Shown piece after piece: positions 48,363 through 59,454 of a stretch of 64,000 bases of DNA; within the stretch, counting starts at the first letter, position 1, and every line of letters starts with the position of its first letter. The stretch lies in assembly GCF_014189455.1 (NCBI RefSeq), contig NZ_CP050296.1, positions 6,010,001 to 6,074,000 of the forward strand, read 5' to 3'. Source of the DNA: Mesorhizobium huakuii (GTDB lineage: Bacteria > Pseudomonadota > Alphaproteobacteria > Rhizobiales > Rhizobiaceae). Under the pieces are notes generated by a model. The model made no database searches. It worked only from the letters and a program-made list of their open reading frames with translations, and was not told where the DNA came from. The position numbers and the translations under genes are program-made.

Positions 48363-48466
48363 GAAATTACCGAACGCCGCGTGAGCGCCCTCAAGGGCGC
48401 TCCTCCACGGCATTCCAGGTCGCCCGCCACGATTGGATGGTGGCGGGTCAACGGAAGGAAAGCATC

Positions 48467-49477
48467 ATGATCCAGAAAAATTGGCAGGAACTGATCAAGC
48501 CGAACAAGATCGAGTTCTCGTCGAAGAAGAAGACGCTGACCACGCTGGTGGCCGAGCCGCTCGAGCGCGGCTTTGGCCTCACCCTCGGCAACGCGCTGCG
48601 CCGCGTGCTTCTGTCTTCGCTGCGCGGTGCGGCTGTCACCGCCGTGCAGATCGACGGCGTTCTGCATGAATTCTCGTCCATCGCCGGTGTGCGCGAGGAC
48701 GTGACCGACATCGTCCTCAACATCAAGGAAATCGCCATCCGCATGGAAGGCGATGGCCCCAAGCGCATGGTCGTGCGCAAGCAGGGACCGGGTGCGGTTC
48801 TCGCCGGCGACATCCAGACGGTTGGCGATGTCGAGATCCTCAATCCCGACCACGTCATCTGCACGCTGGACGAAGGCGCTGAAATCCGCATGGAATTCAC
48901 CGTCGACACCGGCAAGGGTTACGTGCCGGCCGAGCGCAACCGCGCCGAGGACGCGCCGATCGGCCTGATCCCGGTCGACAGCCTCTATTCGCCGGTCAAG
49001 AAGGTCTCCTACAAGGTCGAAAACACCCGCGAGGGCCAGGTTCTTGACTATGACAAGCTGACCATGACCATCGAGACCGACGGTTCGATCTCGGGCGAGG
49101 ACGCGGTGGCTTTCGCCGCCCGCATCCTGCAGGACCAGCTTGGCCTGTTCGTCAACTTTGACGAGCCGCAGAAGGAAGTCGCGGCGGAAGCCGTCACCGA
49201 GCTCGCCTTCAACCCGGCGCTGCTCAAGAAGGTCGACGAGCTCGAGCTTTCCGTGCGTTCGGCCAACTGCCTGAAGAACGACAACATCGTCTACATCGGC
49301 GATCTCATCCAGAAGACCGAAGCCGAGATGCTGCGCACCCCGAACTTCGGCCGCAAATCGCTGAACGAGATCAAGGAAGTGCTCGCGGCGATGGGCCTGC
49401 ACCTCGGCATGGAAGTGCCGGACTGGCCGCCGGAAAACATCGAAGACCTCGCCAAGCGTTACGAAGATCAATATTGA
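48467..49477 (+). CDS. rpoA: DNA-directed RNA polymerase subunit alpha
   Basis: The 336-residue protein begins at ATG 48467 ([17 protein letters not shown]) behind AAGGAAAG. The N-terminal assembly domain shows [20 protein letters not shown] and VNFDEP; the C-terminal DNA-binding domain shows [20 protein letters not shown], then [20 protein letters not shown]. The dimer nucleates polymerase assembly with beta and beta-prime encoded near 17069-25531. Confidence 0.97.
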
Positions 49478-49581
49478 GCATGAATTCCAAGGATCGGCGG
49501 CGTGGGCCGCTCGATCCGACGGTCATGCGGAAAACCATCAGAGGCCGCGGCCTCTTGAACAACTGAAGAAGGAAAAGAGCC

Positions 49582-50013
49582 ATGCGCCACGGTTTCAAAG
49601 GCCGCCGCTTCGCTAGAAGCATTAGCCATCGCAAGTCGATGTTCGCCAACCTCGCCGTGTCGCTGCTCGAGCACGAGCAGATCGTCACCACCCTGCCGAA
49701 GGCGAAGGACCTGCGTCCGATCGTCGAGAAGCTGGTGACGCTCGGCAAGCGCGGCGACCTGCACGCCCGCCGCCAGGTCATTGCCCAGATCGGCAATGAA
49801 GGCGTCGTCAAGCGCCTGTTCGACACCATCGCCCCGCGCTACGCCAACCGCAACGGCGGCTACCTGCGCATCATGAAGGCGGGCTTCCGTCACGGCGACA
49901 ATGCCGCGATGGCCGTCATCGAGTTCGTCGATCGCGACACCTCGGCCAAGGGCGCCGGCGACCGCGCCCGCATCGAAGCCGAAGGCACCGACACTGAAGC
50001 CGCAGCCGCATAA
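49582..50013 (+). CDS. rplQ: 50S ribosomal protein L17
   Basis: The 143-residue L17 opens [20 protein letters not shown] and carries [20 protein letters not shown] and [19 protein letters not shown]. It ends the alpha cluster, 104 bp after rpoA, and is followed by an intrinsic terminator. The acidic Ala-rich tail beyond residue 120 is lineage-typical. Confidence 0.97.
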   Translation: MRHGFKGRRFARSISHRKSMFANLAVSLLEHEQIVTTLPKAKDLRPIVEKLVTLGKRGDLHARRQVIAQIGNEGVVKRLFDTIAPRYANRNGGYLRIMKAGFRHGDNAAMAVIEFVDRDTSAKGAGDRARIEAEGTDTEAAAA

Positions 50014-50038
50014 GGCTCCGTCTTTCCAGAATGAATCG

Positions 50039-50064
50039 AAGGGGCCTGCGGGCCCCTTTTTCTT
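50039..50064 (+). terminator. Rho-independent terminator after rplQ
   Basis: GGGGCC (50041-50046) pairs with GGCCCC (50051-50056) over a TGCG loop and runs into five T. It closes the long ribosomal gene series. Confidence 0.85.
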
Positions 50065-50194
50065 GTTCCGCGCGCGCCAAAGCGTCTCCAAAACGATCGG
50101 CAGGCGCGAAAATAATCGGATTTCAGCGGCTTAGCCTTTCATTTTGCACAATCGTCGGGACAATGCGCCCGAACTTGCCTTGGAGGATTCGCGA

Positions 50195-51688
50195 ATGCGC
50201 GCCAAAAGACTGTCCCTTGTCCTGCTCTGCGCCTTCATGGTGTTCGCAGCCGCACCGGCAGTCCGGCAGGCGCTGGCCGAAGACGCCGCAAAGCCCGCCG
50301 ATCCAGGCCTGTCGGACGTGCTGACCGATCTGTTGCATGGCGTTGAAGGCGAGAATTCTACCTCGGGACCGGACAAGCGCGTGCCCTTCGGCCGTGAGGA
50401 GGTGCAGCTTTCGTTCGCGCCGCTGGTCAAGCAGACCGCGCCGGCCGTGGTCAACGTCTATGCCTCGCGGACGGCCAAGGTCACATCGCCTTTTGAAGGC
50501 GATCCGTTCTTCGAGGAGTTTTTCGGCCGCGCCCAGCCGCGCGCGCAGTCCTCGCTGGGCTCAGGCGTGCTCGTCGACCCGAGCGGTGTCATCGTCACCA
50601 ATTTCCACGTCATCAAGGATGCCGACGAGGTCAAGGTGGCGACCGCCGACGGGCGTGAATTCACCAGCAAGGTGATGCTCAAGGACGAGACGCTGGATCT
50701 TGCCGTGCTCAAGATCGAATCCGACAAGCCGTTCCCGGTCATCGCCATCGGCGATTCCGACGCGCTCGAGGTCGGCGACCTGGTGTTGGCTATCGGCAAC
50801 CCCTTCGGCGTTGGCCAGACCACCACCAGCGGCATCGTTTCGGCACTTGCCCGCAGCCATATAGGCGTCTCGGATTCGGGCTATTTCATCCAGACCGACG
50901 CGGCCATCAATCCCGGCAATTCCGGCGGAGCGCTGATCAACATGGGCGGCCAGCTGGTTGGCATCAACACCGCCATCTACAGCCGCAGCGGCGGCTCGAT
51001 CGGCATCGGCTTTGCCATCCCCGCCAACATGGTGCGGGCTTTCGCCGATGCCGCCAAGGCCGGCCTCGATTTCTTCGAACGGCCCTATATCGGCGCCGAG
51101 TTCGAGGCGGTGACGCCGCAGATCGCCGAATCGCTCGGCATGGAAAAGCCGACCGGGGCGCTGGTCTCTTCCGTCGAAGCGACCGGACCGGCGGGCAAGG
51201 CTGGGCTGAAGGCGGGTGATGTCGTGCTGCAGATCAACGGCAAGCCCGTCGAGAGCATCGAGGCGCTGGACTATCGCATGGCGACGCTGTCGATCGGCAC
51301 CAAGGCGAATTTCGCGGTCCTGACCAAGGGCCAGCAGGCGGCGATGGACATCGCGCTAGAGCGTGCGCCGGAGGGCGCGAAAGCCTCGGAAGTGACGCTG
51401 CATGGCCGCAGCCCGTTCTCGGGCGCCAAGGTCGCGGAATTGTCGCCGCGGCTCGCCCAGAAGCTTGGCCTGCGCACCGACCTCAAGGGCGTGACGGTGA
51501 TCGATATCAACCGCGATTCGCCGGCCGCCGATTTCGGTTTCCTGCCGGGCGACATCGTGCGCGAGGTCAACGGCACCACCATCGACACCGCCGCGACGCT
51601 GGCGCAGGTAGCCCAGCAGGATACGCGCTGGTGGCGCTTTACCGTCGAGCGGGGCGGGCAGATACTGCGCCAAGTGTTGCGTTACTGA
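50195..51688 (+). CDS. Periplasmic Do/DegP-type serine protease with two PDZ domains
   Basis: The 497-residue product begins at ATG 50195, behind TGGAGG. A signal peptide spans about residues 1-28 (LVLLCAFMVFAAA, ending QALA). The trypsin-like domain holds the triad His 138 (TNFHVI), Asp 168 (LDLAVLK) and Ser 243 (NPGNSGGAL). PDZ1 follows near 290-380 (GALVSSVEATGPAGKAGLKA) and PDZ2 near 400-490 (GVTVIDINRDSPAADFGFLP). Such proteases degrade or refold damaged envelope proteins. The gene follows the rplQ terminator and lies 41 bp before rarA. Confidence 0.93.
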   Translation: MRAKRLSLVLLCAFMVFAAAPAVRQALAEDAAKPADPGLSDVLTDLLHGVEGENSTSGPDKRVPFGREEVQLSFAPLVKQTAPAVVNVYASRTAKVTSPFEGDPFFEEFFGRAQPRAQSSLGSGVLVDPSGVIVTNFHVIKDADEVKVATADGREFTSKVMLKDETLDLAVLKIESDKPFPVIAIGDSDALEVGDLVLAIGNPFGVGQTTTSGIVSALARSHIGVSDSGYFIQTDAAINPGNSGGALINMGGQLVGINTAIYSRSGGSIGIGFAIPANMVRAFADAAKAGLDFFERPYIGAEFEAVTPQIAESLGMEKPTGALVSSVEATGPAGKAGLKAGDVVLQINGKPVESIEALDYRMATLSIGTKANFAVLTKGQQAAMDIALERAPEGAKASEVTLHGRSPFSGAKVAELSPRLAQKLGLRTDLKGVTVIDINRDSPAADFGFLPGDIVREVNGTTIDTAATLAQVAQQDTRWWRFTVERGGQILRQVLRY

Positions 51689-51729
51689 GTTCGGTCTGAA
51701 GGGATCGCGCTCCAAACCAAAAGAAGTGC

Positions 51730-53040
51730 ATGGCCGATCTGTTCAGTGTCGATGAACCGGAAAAAGCGCCGCCCGGGCGGCCGCTGGCCGACAGGCTGCG
51801 GCCGAGAAACCTTGGCGAGGTCGTCGGCCAGGAGCATCTGACCGGTCCCGATGGCGCGCTGACGCGTTTGATCGGGTCCGGCTCGCTCGGTTCGATGATC
51901 TTCTGGGGGCCGCCGGGCACCGGCAAGACCACGGTGGCGAGGCTGCTCGCCGGTGAGACAAGCCTTGCCTTCGAGCAGATATCGGCGGTGTTTTCCGGCG
52001 TCGCCGACCTGAAGAAAGTGTTCGAGACGGCCAAGCTGCGCCGCGCCAACGGTCGCCAGACCTTGCTTTTCGTCGACGAGATCCATCGCTTCAACCGCGC
52101 CCAGCAGGATTCCTTTCTCCCCGTCATGGAGGACGGGACGGTCGTCCTGGTTGGCGCCACAACCGAGAACCCATCCTTCGAACTCAACGCCGCTTTGTTG
52201 TCGCGCGCGCGCGTCATGGTCTTTCATTCGCTCGGCGAGGAGAGCATCGCCAAGCTGATGACACGGGCGGAGGCGACGGAGGGCAGGGCGTTGCCGCTCG
52301 ACGACGAGGCGCGAGCGATGCTGATCCGCATGAGCGATGGCGACGGCCGCGCATCGCTGACGCTCGCCGAGGAAGTCTGGCGTGCCGCCAAGCCCGGCGA
52401 GGTCTTCGATCCCGAAGGGCTGCAGCGCATCGTCCAGCGCCGCGCACCGATCTACGACAAGGGCCAGGACGGCCACTACAATCTGATCTCGGCGCTGCAC
52501 AAGTCGGTGCGCGGCTCCGATCCCGATGCAGCGCTCTACTATCTCGCGCGCATGTTCGACGCTGGCGAGGATCCGCTCTATCTCGGCCGCCGGCTGGTGC
52601 GCATGGCGATGGAGGACATCGGCCTTGCCGATCCGCAGGCGCTGGTCGTCGCCAATGCCGCCAAGGACGCCTACGACTATCTGGGCTCGCCGGAGGGCGA
52701 ACTCGCCTTTGCCGAGGCCACCGTCTATCTCGCCACCGCGCCCAAATCCAATGCCGTCTACACCGCCTTCAAGGCGGCGACACGCGCGGCCAAGGAGTAC
52801 GGTTCGCTGCTGCCGCCCAAGCACATCCTCAACGCGCCGACCAAGCTGATGAAGGAAGAGGATTACGGCGCCGGCTATCGCTACGATCATGACGAGCCCG
52901 ACGCTTTTTCCGGCCAGGACTATTTTCCGGAAAAGATGGGCCGGCAGACATTTTACGATCCGCCCGAACGCGGCTTCGAGCGCGATATAAGGAAGCGGCT
53001 GGACTATTGGGCGAAGCTGCGCAGCGAGCGAGAAAAATAG
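51730..53040 (+). CDS. rarA: Replication-associated recombination protein A (RarA/MgsA)
   Basis: The 436-residue AAA+ ATPase has Walker A (FWGPPGTGKTTVARL, near residues 58-72), Walker B (LLFVDEIHRFN), sensor 1 (LVGATTENPSF) and the C-terminal tetramerisation domain (RGSDPDAALYYLARMFDAGE, MAMEDIGLADPQAL). RarA acts at stalled replication forks. The pairing directly after a Do-type protease is common in rhizobia. Confidence 0.95.
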   Translation: MADLFSVDEPEKAPPGRPLADRLRPRNLGEVVGQEHLTGPDGALTRLIGSGSLGSMIFWGPPGTGKTTVARLLAGETSLAFEQISAVFSGVADLKKVFETAKLRRANGRQTLLFVDEIHRFNRAQQDSFLPVMEDGTVVLVGATTENPSFELNAALLSRARVMVFHSLGEESIAKLMTRAEATEGRALPLDDEARAMLIRMSDGDGRASLTLAEEVWRAAKPGEVFDPEGLQRIVQRRAPIYDKGQDGHYNLISALHKSVRGSDPDAALYYLARMFDAGEDPLYLGRRLVRMAMEDIGLADPQALVVANAAKDAYDYLGSPEGELAFAEATVYLATAPKSNAVYTAFKAATRAAKEYGSLLPPKHILNAPTKLMKEEDYGAGYRYDHDEPDAFSGQDYFPEKMGRQTFYDPPERGFERDIRKRLDYWAKLRSEREK

Positions 53041-53171
53041 ATTTTCCTGCTGCCGGTGCATTGAGACCAGTTGAGTAATGTATCTAAAACTGGCCCCTGT
53101 CGGCTCGAAGCTGCATATTTGGCCAGTGGAACAATCCGTCAGCAGTGAGGTTTCCGCTGTTTGAAGTTGGA

Positions 53172-55316
53172 TTATCTATTTTTTCTGAACACATATGTCC
53201 ACCATGGTCGAGCCGCCTTTTCTGCACGAGCACGCTGCGCATCAACGGCCTGCAAAAATCCCGGGTTCCAACCGTGTTTTTCGGGACCTCTCTTCAGATT
53301 CAATTTTTCTCCAAATGAGAGAAAACCCAATACCCTCCGGCCATATTTTGTCAGTTCCAAGCTTGGTTGAATGGAAACATAAAGGTCTTCTTTGGTGCCG
53401 TAATCAAGGCCGGGATCTACCATAAATTGATCTATCTCTTGCGAAATCATGGCAGCAAAAGTAGCCTCACTCACCGTTTTCTCTGCCGCGCTCAAAAGCC
53501 CATATTCATTGAGAAGCCCCCCTCGTATCGCCCGCAGACCATCTTTGTGACGGATCAGAGCAAAGTATATACCAAAGCCTATCATTGCGATGTTACGCCA
53601 TCCGGATTTTTGAATGTAGCGTTTCATGATTACATCAGTGGAATAAACGTCATATTCGCCGTTTCGCTTGGCTAGGTAACTCCTAAAAATGTCATGGGAG
53701 TCTGGGTCGATACTCAAAAGAGCTTGCATTGCTGGAGCGAGTGCCCCCTGACCCTCTGGTCCCCAGAGTTGACGAAAAATCCCTTTGGCCTCGACGGCGG
53801 CGGAATGAGCATTCAAGTAAGCCGTCATGAGACGACGAAGTACCGGCGCAATGGGAATGCGATCTTGCGTCAACCGCCTAAAGAATGCCGTTTCATTCAG
53901 CGTTCGTTTCTCAATTTTGAAAGACAGCTCCAGCACGTCCTCTTGCAGAAGCTCTGCGAGACGCTGATCTATGTCCTCAGCGAGGCGGAGAAGAGCCTCG
54001 GAGATTGCGTCCTTAGAGAATTCATTAACATGTACAACATGCCGACGATCTGATTTGGCAAGAAAGCGCCTGACCAGTTTTTCGGGTGGATATGGAGACG
54101 TGTCCTCAAGGAAACCGTCCTCGCCATCTGCTATCAGTCGAAATCTCACATTACTCGTACACCAAGCGCGCTGGATATAAACGGAATTCGAGAATGAACG
54201 TATCTCGATCCGATTGGGATCCGCGAGATCAAAAATGTCCTGAAGATAGGGATAATTTTTATCGCGAAATCGCTGAAAGCTGAAGACGGGTGATAGTTGC
54301 TTTCCATTTATATCAACGCGTTGGAAATCAATTCGCCGAGAGTCTCCGCCGAATTTGACCCAAAAAACGGCATCATCTGGTTCCCAAACAATGTTGTCGA
54401 CAAAATCTGGGGGAATTCCATTACGAGTTCTAATCAGTTTGACCTGTTTTGGCGGGTCAATTGTCCATAATTCGATTGTACCTTTATTGCGATGATACCC
54501 CTTAAGATTATCGTCCCATTTTTAATTGTGAATTACTAAAATCGCGCTGGAAGATCGTGCTTAAGGTCGTCCTTGCGAAATCATGAATTAGATCTATTTT
54601 TATTCTCAGACTGCGACGCCATCGTGTGCCCAAATGAGGGACGAGAGCATAATCTCCACTTTGGCTGTACCATCGCCACGGGTTGTCGGCTGCTGGGAGA
54701 GGCGTGAATTTCAACGACCAATCCTTTGGATCGATCCGGCAAAAACCAAGCTTCGGGCTTATTGAATTTGAATAGTAGCAAATGACAGCCGACCGGAACT
54801 ATCCTGAAAGATATTCGTGGCAATATCTAAATCAATGGATCCGTCGGTGTTACCTCTGCTGCCTCCGTCGCGATAGACGATTCGCCCCGAAGTTTGCCCT
54901 GCCGACAAATCGATAAAATTACCCTCGGTAATTGTTGAAAGGTCGGTGACCTTCAATATCGCGATGTGGTGAGGATACCAGGTGGTATTTCTACTCCGCG
55001 GCAAGCCAATCGAGCTCGCATCATAAGCAACGATAAACTCCGAATTACGCGCCACAAGGAGTCTGTACGGTCTGCCCGGCAACAAACTTCGCCTCGCGAT
55101 TTCCAGGCCCGAGCGGAAATTGATCAGGCAAATTTCGCCTTCGTCCGATAGGCATACCAAAATATCGGTGCCAACGAGCGCCGCTTCCTCAATCGTGTTT
55201 CGAGGAAATGGCATAAACATTTTCCACTCGCCGTTGTCGTTTACGGCAGCAACTCTATTATAGTGCCGTTCTGTTCCTGTGATGTGAACGCATAGCATTA
55301 TATGTATACTCCACAA
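53172..55316 (-). pseudogene. Long AT-rich accessory gene of unknown function, two frameshifts
   Basis: Three minus-strand segments read as one protein of about 715 residues. Segment 1 (55316-54783) shows repeated short beta-strand patterns (VAAVNDNGEWKMFM, TDILVCLSDEGEICLINF, SEFIVAYDAS) like a propeller. Adding one T at the run 54780-54782 continues into segment 2 (YYSNSISPKLGFCRIDPKDW, SGDYALVPHLGTRW). Removing one G at 54514-54516 continues into segment 3 (GTIELWTIDPPKQVKLIRTR, then IVWEPDDAVFWVKFGGDSRR), which runs on as one open frame to 53172. The C-terminal half is helical and rather charged, with LIRHKDGLRAIRGGLLNEYG. An open frame beginning at GTG 54149 covers only the last 325 residues. 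The region has much lower GC than its neighbours, which suggests transfer. I recognise no family. Confidence 0.55.
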
Positions 55317-55788
55317 TTGTGATCGGAAACAAAATTATCAACCTTTGGTGACGGATATTGATTCAACCGCGAATAGATACCGGCCCTTTTTCGACATGCT
55401 AGTATATCATCATGGTACGCTTACCGTATCGGGCATACTATTTCATCATCATGTTTCTGCCCCAAGCTCCGAACTTCTTGGAAGTCGATGCGCAGGCCGT
55501 GCCGGTATCAACCCAGATCGCAGTTTTACGGATGGAAGTGTCGCATTGGCGACCCGGGCAAAGGCGTCTTTCAACGCAGCCGCATGGATGAAGCGCCGGT
55601 CCCCAATGCGCCAGTCGGTCAAAACTGCCGCTTGATCCTGTCCGCTCCGAGGGGCGCACTCCACTCGCCGGTCTATCGTTGCAATAGCATTGTGCAGGGA
55701 AACAAAAAATCCTATCAAGGCGCGCGGCTGGCGGGGGTCGCCGCAATTTGGCTCATGCGAACAGGATCGCGCTCCCGCGCGGAACACA
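55317..55788. other. Unassigned 472-bp stretch
   Basis: Several overlapping short open frames exist on both strands (for example 55345-55635 plus and 55787-55449 minus) but none has a convincing start, a recognisable motif or codon use clearly better than the others. GC rises from left to right across the stretch, marking the right edge of the AT-rich accessory segment. Confidence 0.4.
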
Positions 55789-56620
55789 ATGACAAAGCAA
55801 ACCCGTAGACTCCTTCGCCAGGCTGTGATCGCAATCCCGCTTCTCGCGCTCGGCTTCTATTTCATTCCGATCCTGACCACGATCTGGATCGTCTGCGGCC
55901 TGATCGATGTGCTGCGCAATGCCAATAAGGACCTGTCGCTGTTTCGCGGCTATTTCCTCGGCAACGGTCTTTTCACCTGGCTGCTGTCGCCGTTCAACCT
56001 GCTGGTCGATCTGCTCTGCTACAGGAACCCCGGCGTGTGGAAGCTGGAACAGTTTCCCGAGGATTATCAGCGCGAGGTCAATGAGGTCCTGGACATCTTC
56101 AAGGCGCGCAAGGACGAGATCATCGCCGACATCGACGCCAATTTCGGCGCAGGCCGGCGCGGCATGTATGTCTATCAGTGGTATGGCAAGCACAGGATCG
56201 ACAACGTCGCCGAGTTCAACAAGGATTTCAAATACATCAAGACCATCGCCGTGTCGGTCTTCAGCAAGCGCAGAATCGACCTCCTGGCATTTCGGCCCAC
56301 TGCGACTCAGCCTGCGCATCCTCTACAATCTGGTTCCGGTGAAGTCCGAAATCTTCGTCGAATGCGGCAACGTCAAGAACTACTGGTACGACAATCCGCT
56401 GTTCATTTTCGACGACACGCTGCTGCATCGCTCGGTCAATGAATATGATGGCCGCCGCTACTGCGTGTTCATGGACATTATCAGGCCGTCCCCGTTCCCG
56501 AGACTGATCGCAGGTATGCTCGCGGTTGTCTCCGTCAGCGTCGAGCGCATCAATTCGATGTTTTATAAGAACTGGAAGATGATCGGCTCGACCAAGCCAA
56601 AGAAGGTCGAAACCACCTGA
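55789..56620 (+). pseudogene. Aspartyl/asparaginyl beta-hydroxylase-family (LpxO-like) gene, frameshifted
   Basis: The first frame from ATG 55789 has an N-terminal membrane helix (AVIAIPLLALGFYFIPILTT, residues about 12-35) and runs to about 56271 (TIAVSVFSKR). The second frame continues with TSWHFGPLRLSLRILYNLVP, where the His of HxGPxxxxLR is the expected iron ligand, then NPLFIFDDTLLHRSVNEYDG with the second ligand region. Removing one A at about 56272 gives KRESTSWHFGP and a 276-residue protein. LpxO-type enzymes hydroxylate lipid A acyl chains using Fe(II) and 2-oxoglutarate; other members modify proteins or peptides, so the substrate is open. The break may be a sequence error. Confidence 0.75.
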
Positions 56621-56814
56621 GCTGAAAGCTTCGCGGCGCTGCCGGCCTCGCTGGCAGCGTTCTGGCGGCTTTTAGCGGTCGGCCACCTCCCGCTATTGCT
56701 GTTGGACCATTGTCTTATAGCGCCAGCAGTCGCTATTCCCCTACAACTCGATGCGGCGGATATATCTGAACGGATATAACGCTGCTTGAGTCGGAAGCGC
56801 CTTGGGAGGATGAG

Positions 56815-57780
56815 GTGAGCGGACAGCCGGCCCATCATGCCGATATCATCCAGGCGGCCATTGCCACCAGCGATGCCGCCCGATCGGCATTGGTTGCCTC
56901 CTGGAGGCGCTCGCTCACGGTGCATGGGCTGGATCCTGGCCAACGACAGGCGCCTCGTCGGCTGACTGAAGGCGAGTTCAGGCTGGCGCGGCAGCGGGTC
57001 GAGCAGCTGCTGCGTGCCGCGGATGCGAGCCTTGATCGTCTCTATCTTGCGGTCGGCGGCATTGGCTGTTGCGTCCTGCTGGCCGATCGCGACGGTATCC
57101 CTGTCGAACGCCGTGGGGCTTCCGCCGATGACGAGACCTTCGACGAATGGGGCCTGTGGACCGGGACAGTATGGAGTGAGGACTCCGAGGGCACCAACGG
57201 CATCGGCACATGCCTCGCCGACCAGCGCGCGCTGACCATCCACCGCGACCAGCACTTCTTTTCGAGCAACACGCTGCTCAGCTGCACCACGGCGCCGATT
57301 TACGACCACGAGGGCAATCTGGCTGCCGCGCTCGATGTCTCGTCGTGCCGGTCGGATCTGACCGAAGGCTTTGTCGGCCTGATCGCCATGGCGGTCGGTG
57401 ATGCCGCTCGCCGCATCGAGGCCGAGAATTTTCGCCTGTCTTTTCCCAATGCCCGCATTCTGCTTGCCTCGGCGGCCGAGCGCGGCGCCGGCGCGTTGAT
57501 TGCGGTCAACGGCGATGATCTGGTCGTCGGTGCGACCCGCTCGGCGCGGCAGAGCCTCGGCATCACGCAACAGGCTCTGGCCAGGGGGCTGCCCGCCGCC
57601 GACATCCTTGGTGACGTCGCCAAGGCCGCGGAGGAACTCGAGGAAGCGGAGCGCGGAGTAATCCAGCGGGCGATCGCGCGCGCCGATGGTAACGTCTCTG
57701 CCGCCGCGCACAATCTCGGCATTTCGCGAGCCACTCTGCATCGCAAGCTCGCCCGCTTCGGCATCCGCCGGCCACATTGA
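56815..57780 (+). CDS. GAF-domain regulator with Fis-type HTH (AcoR-like, no AAA+ domain)
   Basis: The 321-residue protein starts at GTG 56815 behind GGGAGGA. The N-terminal part (RSALVASWRRSLTVHGLDPG) and the GAF domain (DRLYLAVGGIGCCVLLADRD to LTIHRDQHFFSSNTLLSCTT and PIYDHEGNLAAALDVSS) match AcoR/AcxR-type activators. The C-terminus is a Fis-type helix-turn-helix (NVSAAAHNLGISRATLHRKL). The central sigma-54 ATPase domain is missing, so it must act in another way than classic AcoR. It precedes the aldehyde dehydrogenase by 141 bp and probably controls it. Confidence 0.88.
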   Translation: MSGQPAHHADIIQAAIATSDAARSALVASWRRSLTVHGLDPGQRQAPRRLTEGEFRLARQRVEQLLRAADASLDRLYLAVGGIGCCVLLADRDGIPVERRGASADDETFDEWGLWTGTVWSEDSEGTNGIGTCLADQRALTIHRDQHFFSSNTLLSCTTAPIYDHEGNLAAALDVSSCRSDLTEGFVGLIAMAVGDAARRIEAENFRLSFPNARILLASAAERGAGALIAVNGDDLVVGATRSARQSLGITQQALARGLPAADILGDVAKAAEELEEAERGVIQRAIARADGNVSAAAHNLGISRATLHRKLARFGIRRPH

Positions 57781-57795
57781 GTTTCGGCGTCAAAC

Positions 57796-57815
57796 CTGTC
57801 GCAATCTTGCGACAG
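57796..57815. promoter_or_regulatory. Perfect 20-bp palindrome, likely operator for the GAF/Fis regulator
   Basis: CTGTCGCAA (57796-57804) and TTGCGACAG (57807-57815) are exact inverted arms around TC, sited between the regulator and the aldehyde dehydrogenase, about 107 bp before the latter's start. Its form (TGTCGCAA..TTGCGACA) resembles upstream activating sequences of AcoR-type regulators. Confidence 0.6.
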
Positions 57816-57921
57816 TCGGCCTTGGGTGGATGACTTGCCCGGGCTGACAAAGCCCGAGGCTGTCCGCAATCTCCCTGGCAGCGCAGTACATCCCGTACCG
57901 CTGTTTCCTGGGAGGAAGACG

Positions 57922-59439
57922 ATGAACAAGGTGGAATTTTCCCGCACGGCCAAGGTTCCCTTCGCCAAGCGCTACGACAACTACATCGGCGGCAAATGGA
58001 TGGCGCCGCATTCAGGAAAGTATTTCGACAACATCTCGCCGGTGAACGGGAAGCCGCTTGGCGAAATCGCCCGTTCGGATGCGAACGACATCGAGGCGGC
58101 GCTTGATGCCGCGCACAAGGCCAAGGACGCCTGGGGCAGGACCAGCCCGGCTGCGCGCGCGTTGATCCTCAACCGTATCGCCGACCGCATGGAAGACAAT
58201 CTCGACCTTCTGGCGCTCGCCGAGACCTGGGATAATGGCAAGCCGATCCGCGAGACGACCGCGGCCGACCTGCCGCTCGCCATCGACCATTTCCGCTATT
58301 TCGCTGGAGCCGTACGCAGCCAGGAAGGCGGCATCTCCGAGATCGACCACGACACCGTCGCCTATCATTTCCATGAGCCGCTTGGCGTCGTCGGCCAGAT
58401 CATTCCCTGGAATTTCCCGCTGCTGATGGCGGTATGGAAACTGGCGCCGGCCCTTGCCGCCGGCAATTGCGTGGTGCTGAAGCCCGCCGAACAGACGCCC
58501 GCCACCATCATGCTGTGGGCGGACCTGATCGGCGACCTGTTGCCGGATGGCGTGCTCAACATCGTCAACGGCTTCGGCCTCGAAGCCGGCAAGCCGCTCG
58601 CTTCCTCGAACCGCATCGCCAAGATCGCCTTTACCGGTGAGACGACGACCGGTCGGCTGATCTCGCAATATGCCAGCCAAAACCTCATCCCGGTGACGCT
58701 CGAACTCGGCGGCAAGTCGCCCAACATCTTCTTCCAGGACGTGACATCGGAGGACGATGATTTCTTCGACAAGGCGATCGAAGGCTTCGTCATGTTCGCG
58801 CTCAACCAGGGCGAGGTCTGCACCTGCCCAAGCCGCGCGCTGGTGCATGAGAAAATCTATGACAAGTTCATGGAAAAGGCGCTGAAGCGCGTCGAGGCAA
58901 TTGTCCAGGGCGATCCGCTCGACCCGGCGACCATGATCGGCGCACAGGCATCGGGCGAACAGCTGGAAAAGATCCTCAGCCACTTCGATATCGGCCGCAA
59001 GGAAGGCGCCGAAGTGTTGGCCGGTGGCGAACAAAACCACCTGCCGGGCGATTTGGCCGGCGGCTACTACGTCAAGCCGACCGTGTTCAAGGGCCACAAC
59101 AAAATGCGCATCTTCCAGGAGGAGATTTTCGGGCCGGTGGTGTCGGTGACGACCTTCAAGGATGACGACGAGGCATTGTCGATCGCCAACGACACGCTCT
59201 ATGGCCTCGGCGCCGGCATCTGGAGCCGTGACGCGAACCGCTGCTATCGCTTCGGCCGCGCCATCCAGGCCGGCCGTGTCTGGACAAACTGCTACCACGC
59301 CTATCCCGCGCACGCGGCGTTCGGTGGCTACAAGCAGTCCGGCATCGGCCGCGAAAACCACAAGATGATGCTCGACCACTATCAGCAGACCAAGAACATG
59401 CTGGTCAGCTACAGCCCGAAGAAGCTCGGCTTCTTCTGA
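57922..59439 (+). CDS. NAD-dependent aldehyde dehydrogenase (AldB/ExaC-like)
   Basis: The 505-residue enzyme begins at ATG 57922 behind [42 protein letters not shown] and the cofactor motif [15 protein letters not shown] are present. The general base Glu is in [11 protein letters not shown] and the catalytic Cys is Cys 300 in [12 protein letters not shown]. This subfamily oxidises acetaldehyde and other short aldehydes. It sits with an AcoR-like regulator upstream and a DUF779 gene downstream, a widespread three-gene arrangement. Confidence 0.94.
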   Translation: MNKVEFSRTAKVPFAKRYDNYIGGKWMAPHSGKYFDNISPVNGKPLGEIARSDANDIEAALDAAHKAKDAWGRTSPAARALILNRIADRMEDNLDLLALAETWDNGKPIRETTAADLPLAIDHFRYFAGAVRSQEGGISEIDHDTVAYHFHEPLGVVGQIIPWNFPLLMAVWKLAPALAAGNCVVLKPAEQTPATIMLWADLIGDLLPDGVLNIVNGFGLEAGKPLASSNRIAKIAFTGETTTGRLISQYASQNLIPVTLELGGKSPNIFFQDVTSEDDDFFDKAIEGFVMFALNQGEVCTCPSRALVHEKIYDKFMEKALKRVEAIVQGDPLDPATMIGAQASGEQLEKILSHFDIGRKEGAEVLAGGEQNHLPGDLAGGYYVKPTVFKGHNKMRIFQEEIFGPVVSVTTFKDDDEALSIANDTLYGLGAGIWSRDANRCYRFGRAIQAGRVWTNCYHAYPAHAAFGGYKQSGIGRENHKMMLDHYQQTKNMLVSYSPKKLGFF

Positions 59440-59454
59440 TCGCCTCCCAAGGCA

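Noticed and set aside
53195..54053. Plus-strand small open frames in the AT-rich segment
   Set aside because: They lie opposite the longer minus-strand gene, have no ribosome-binding sites, and look like antisense reading.
57820..57837. Sigma-54 promoter before the aldehyde dehydrogenase
   Set aside because: GG and TTGC fit the spacing, but the -24 part is otherwise poor, it is too close to the palindrome, and the adjacent regulator lacks the ATPase domain.
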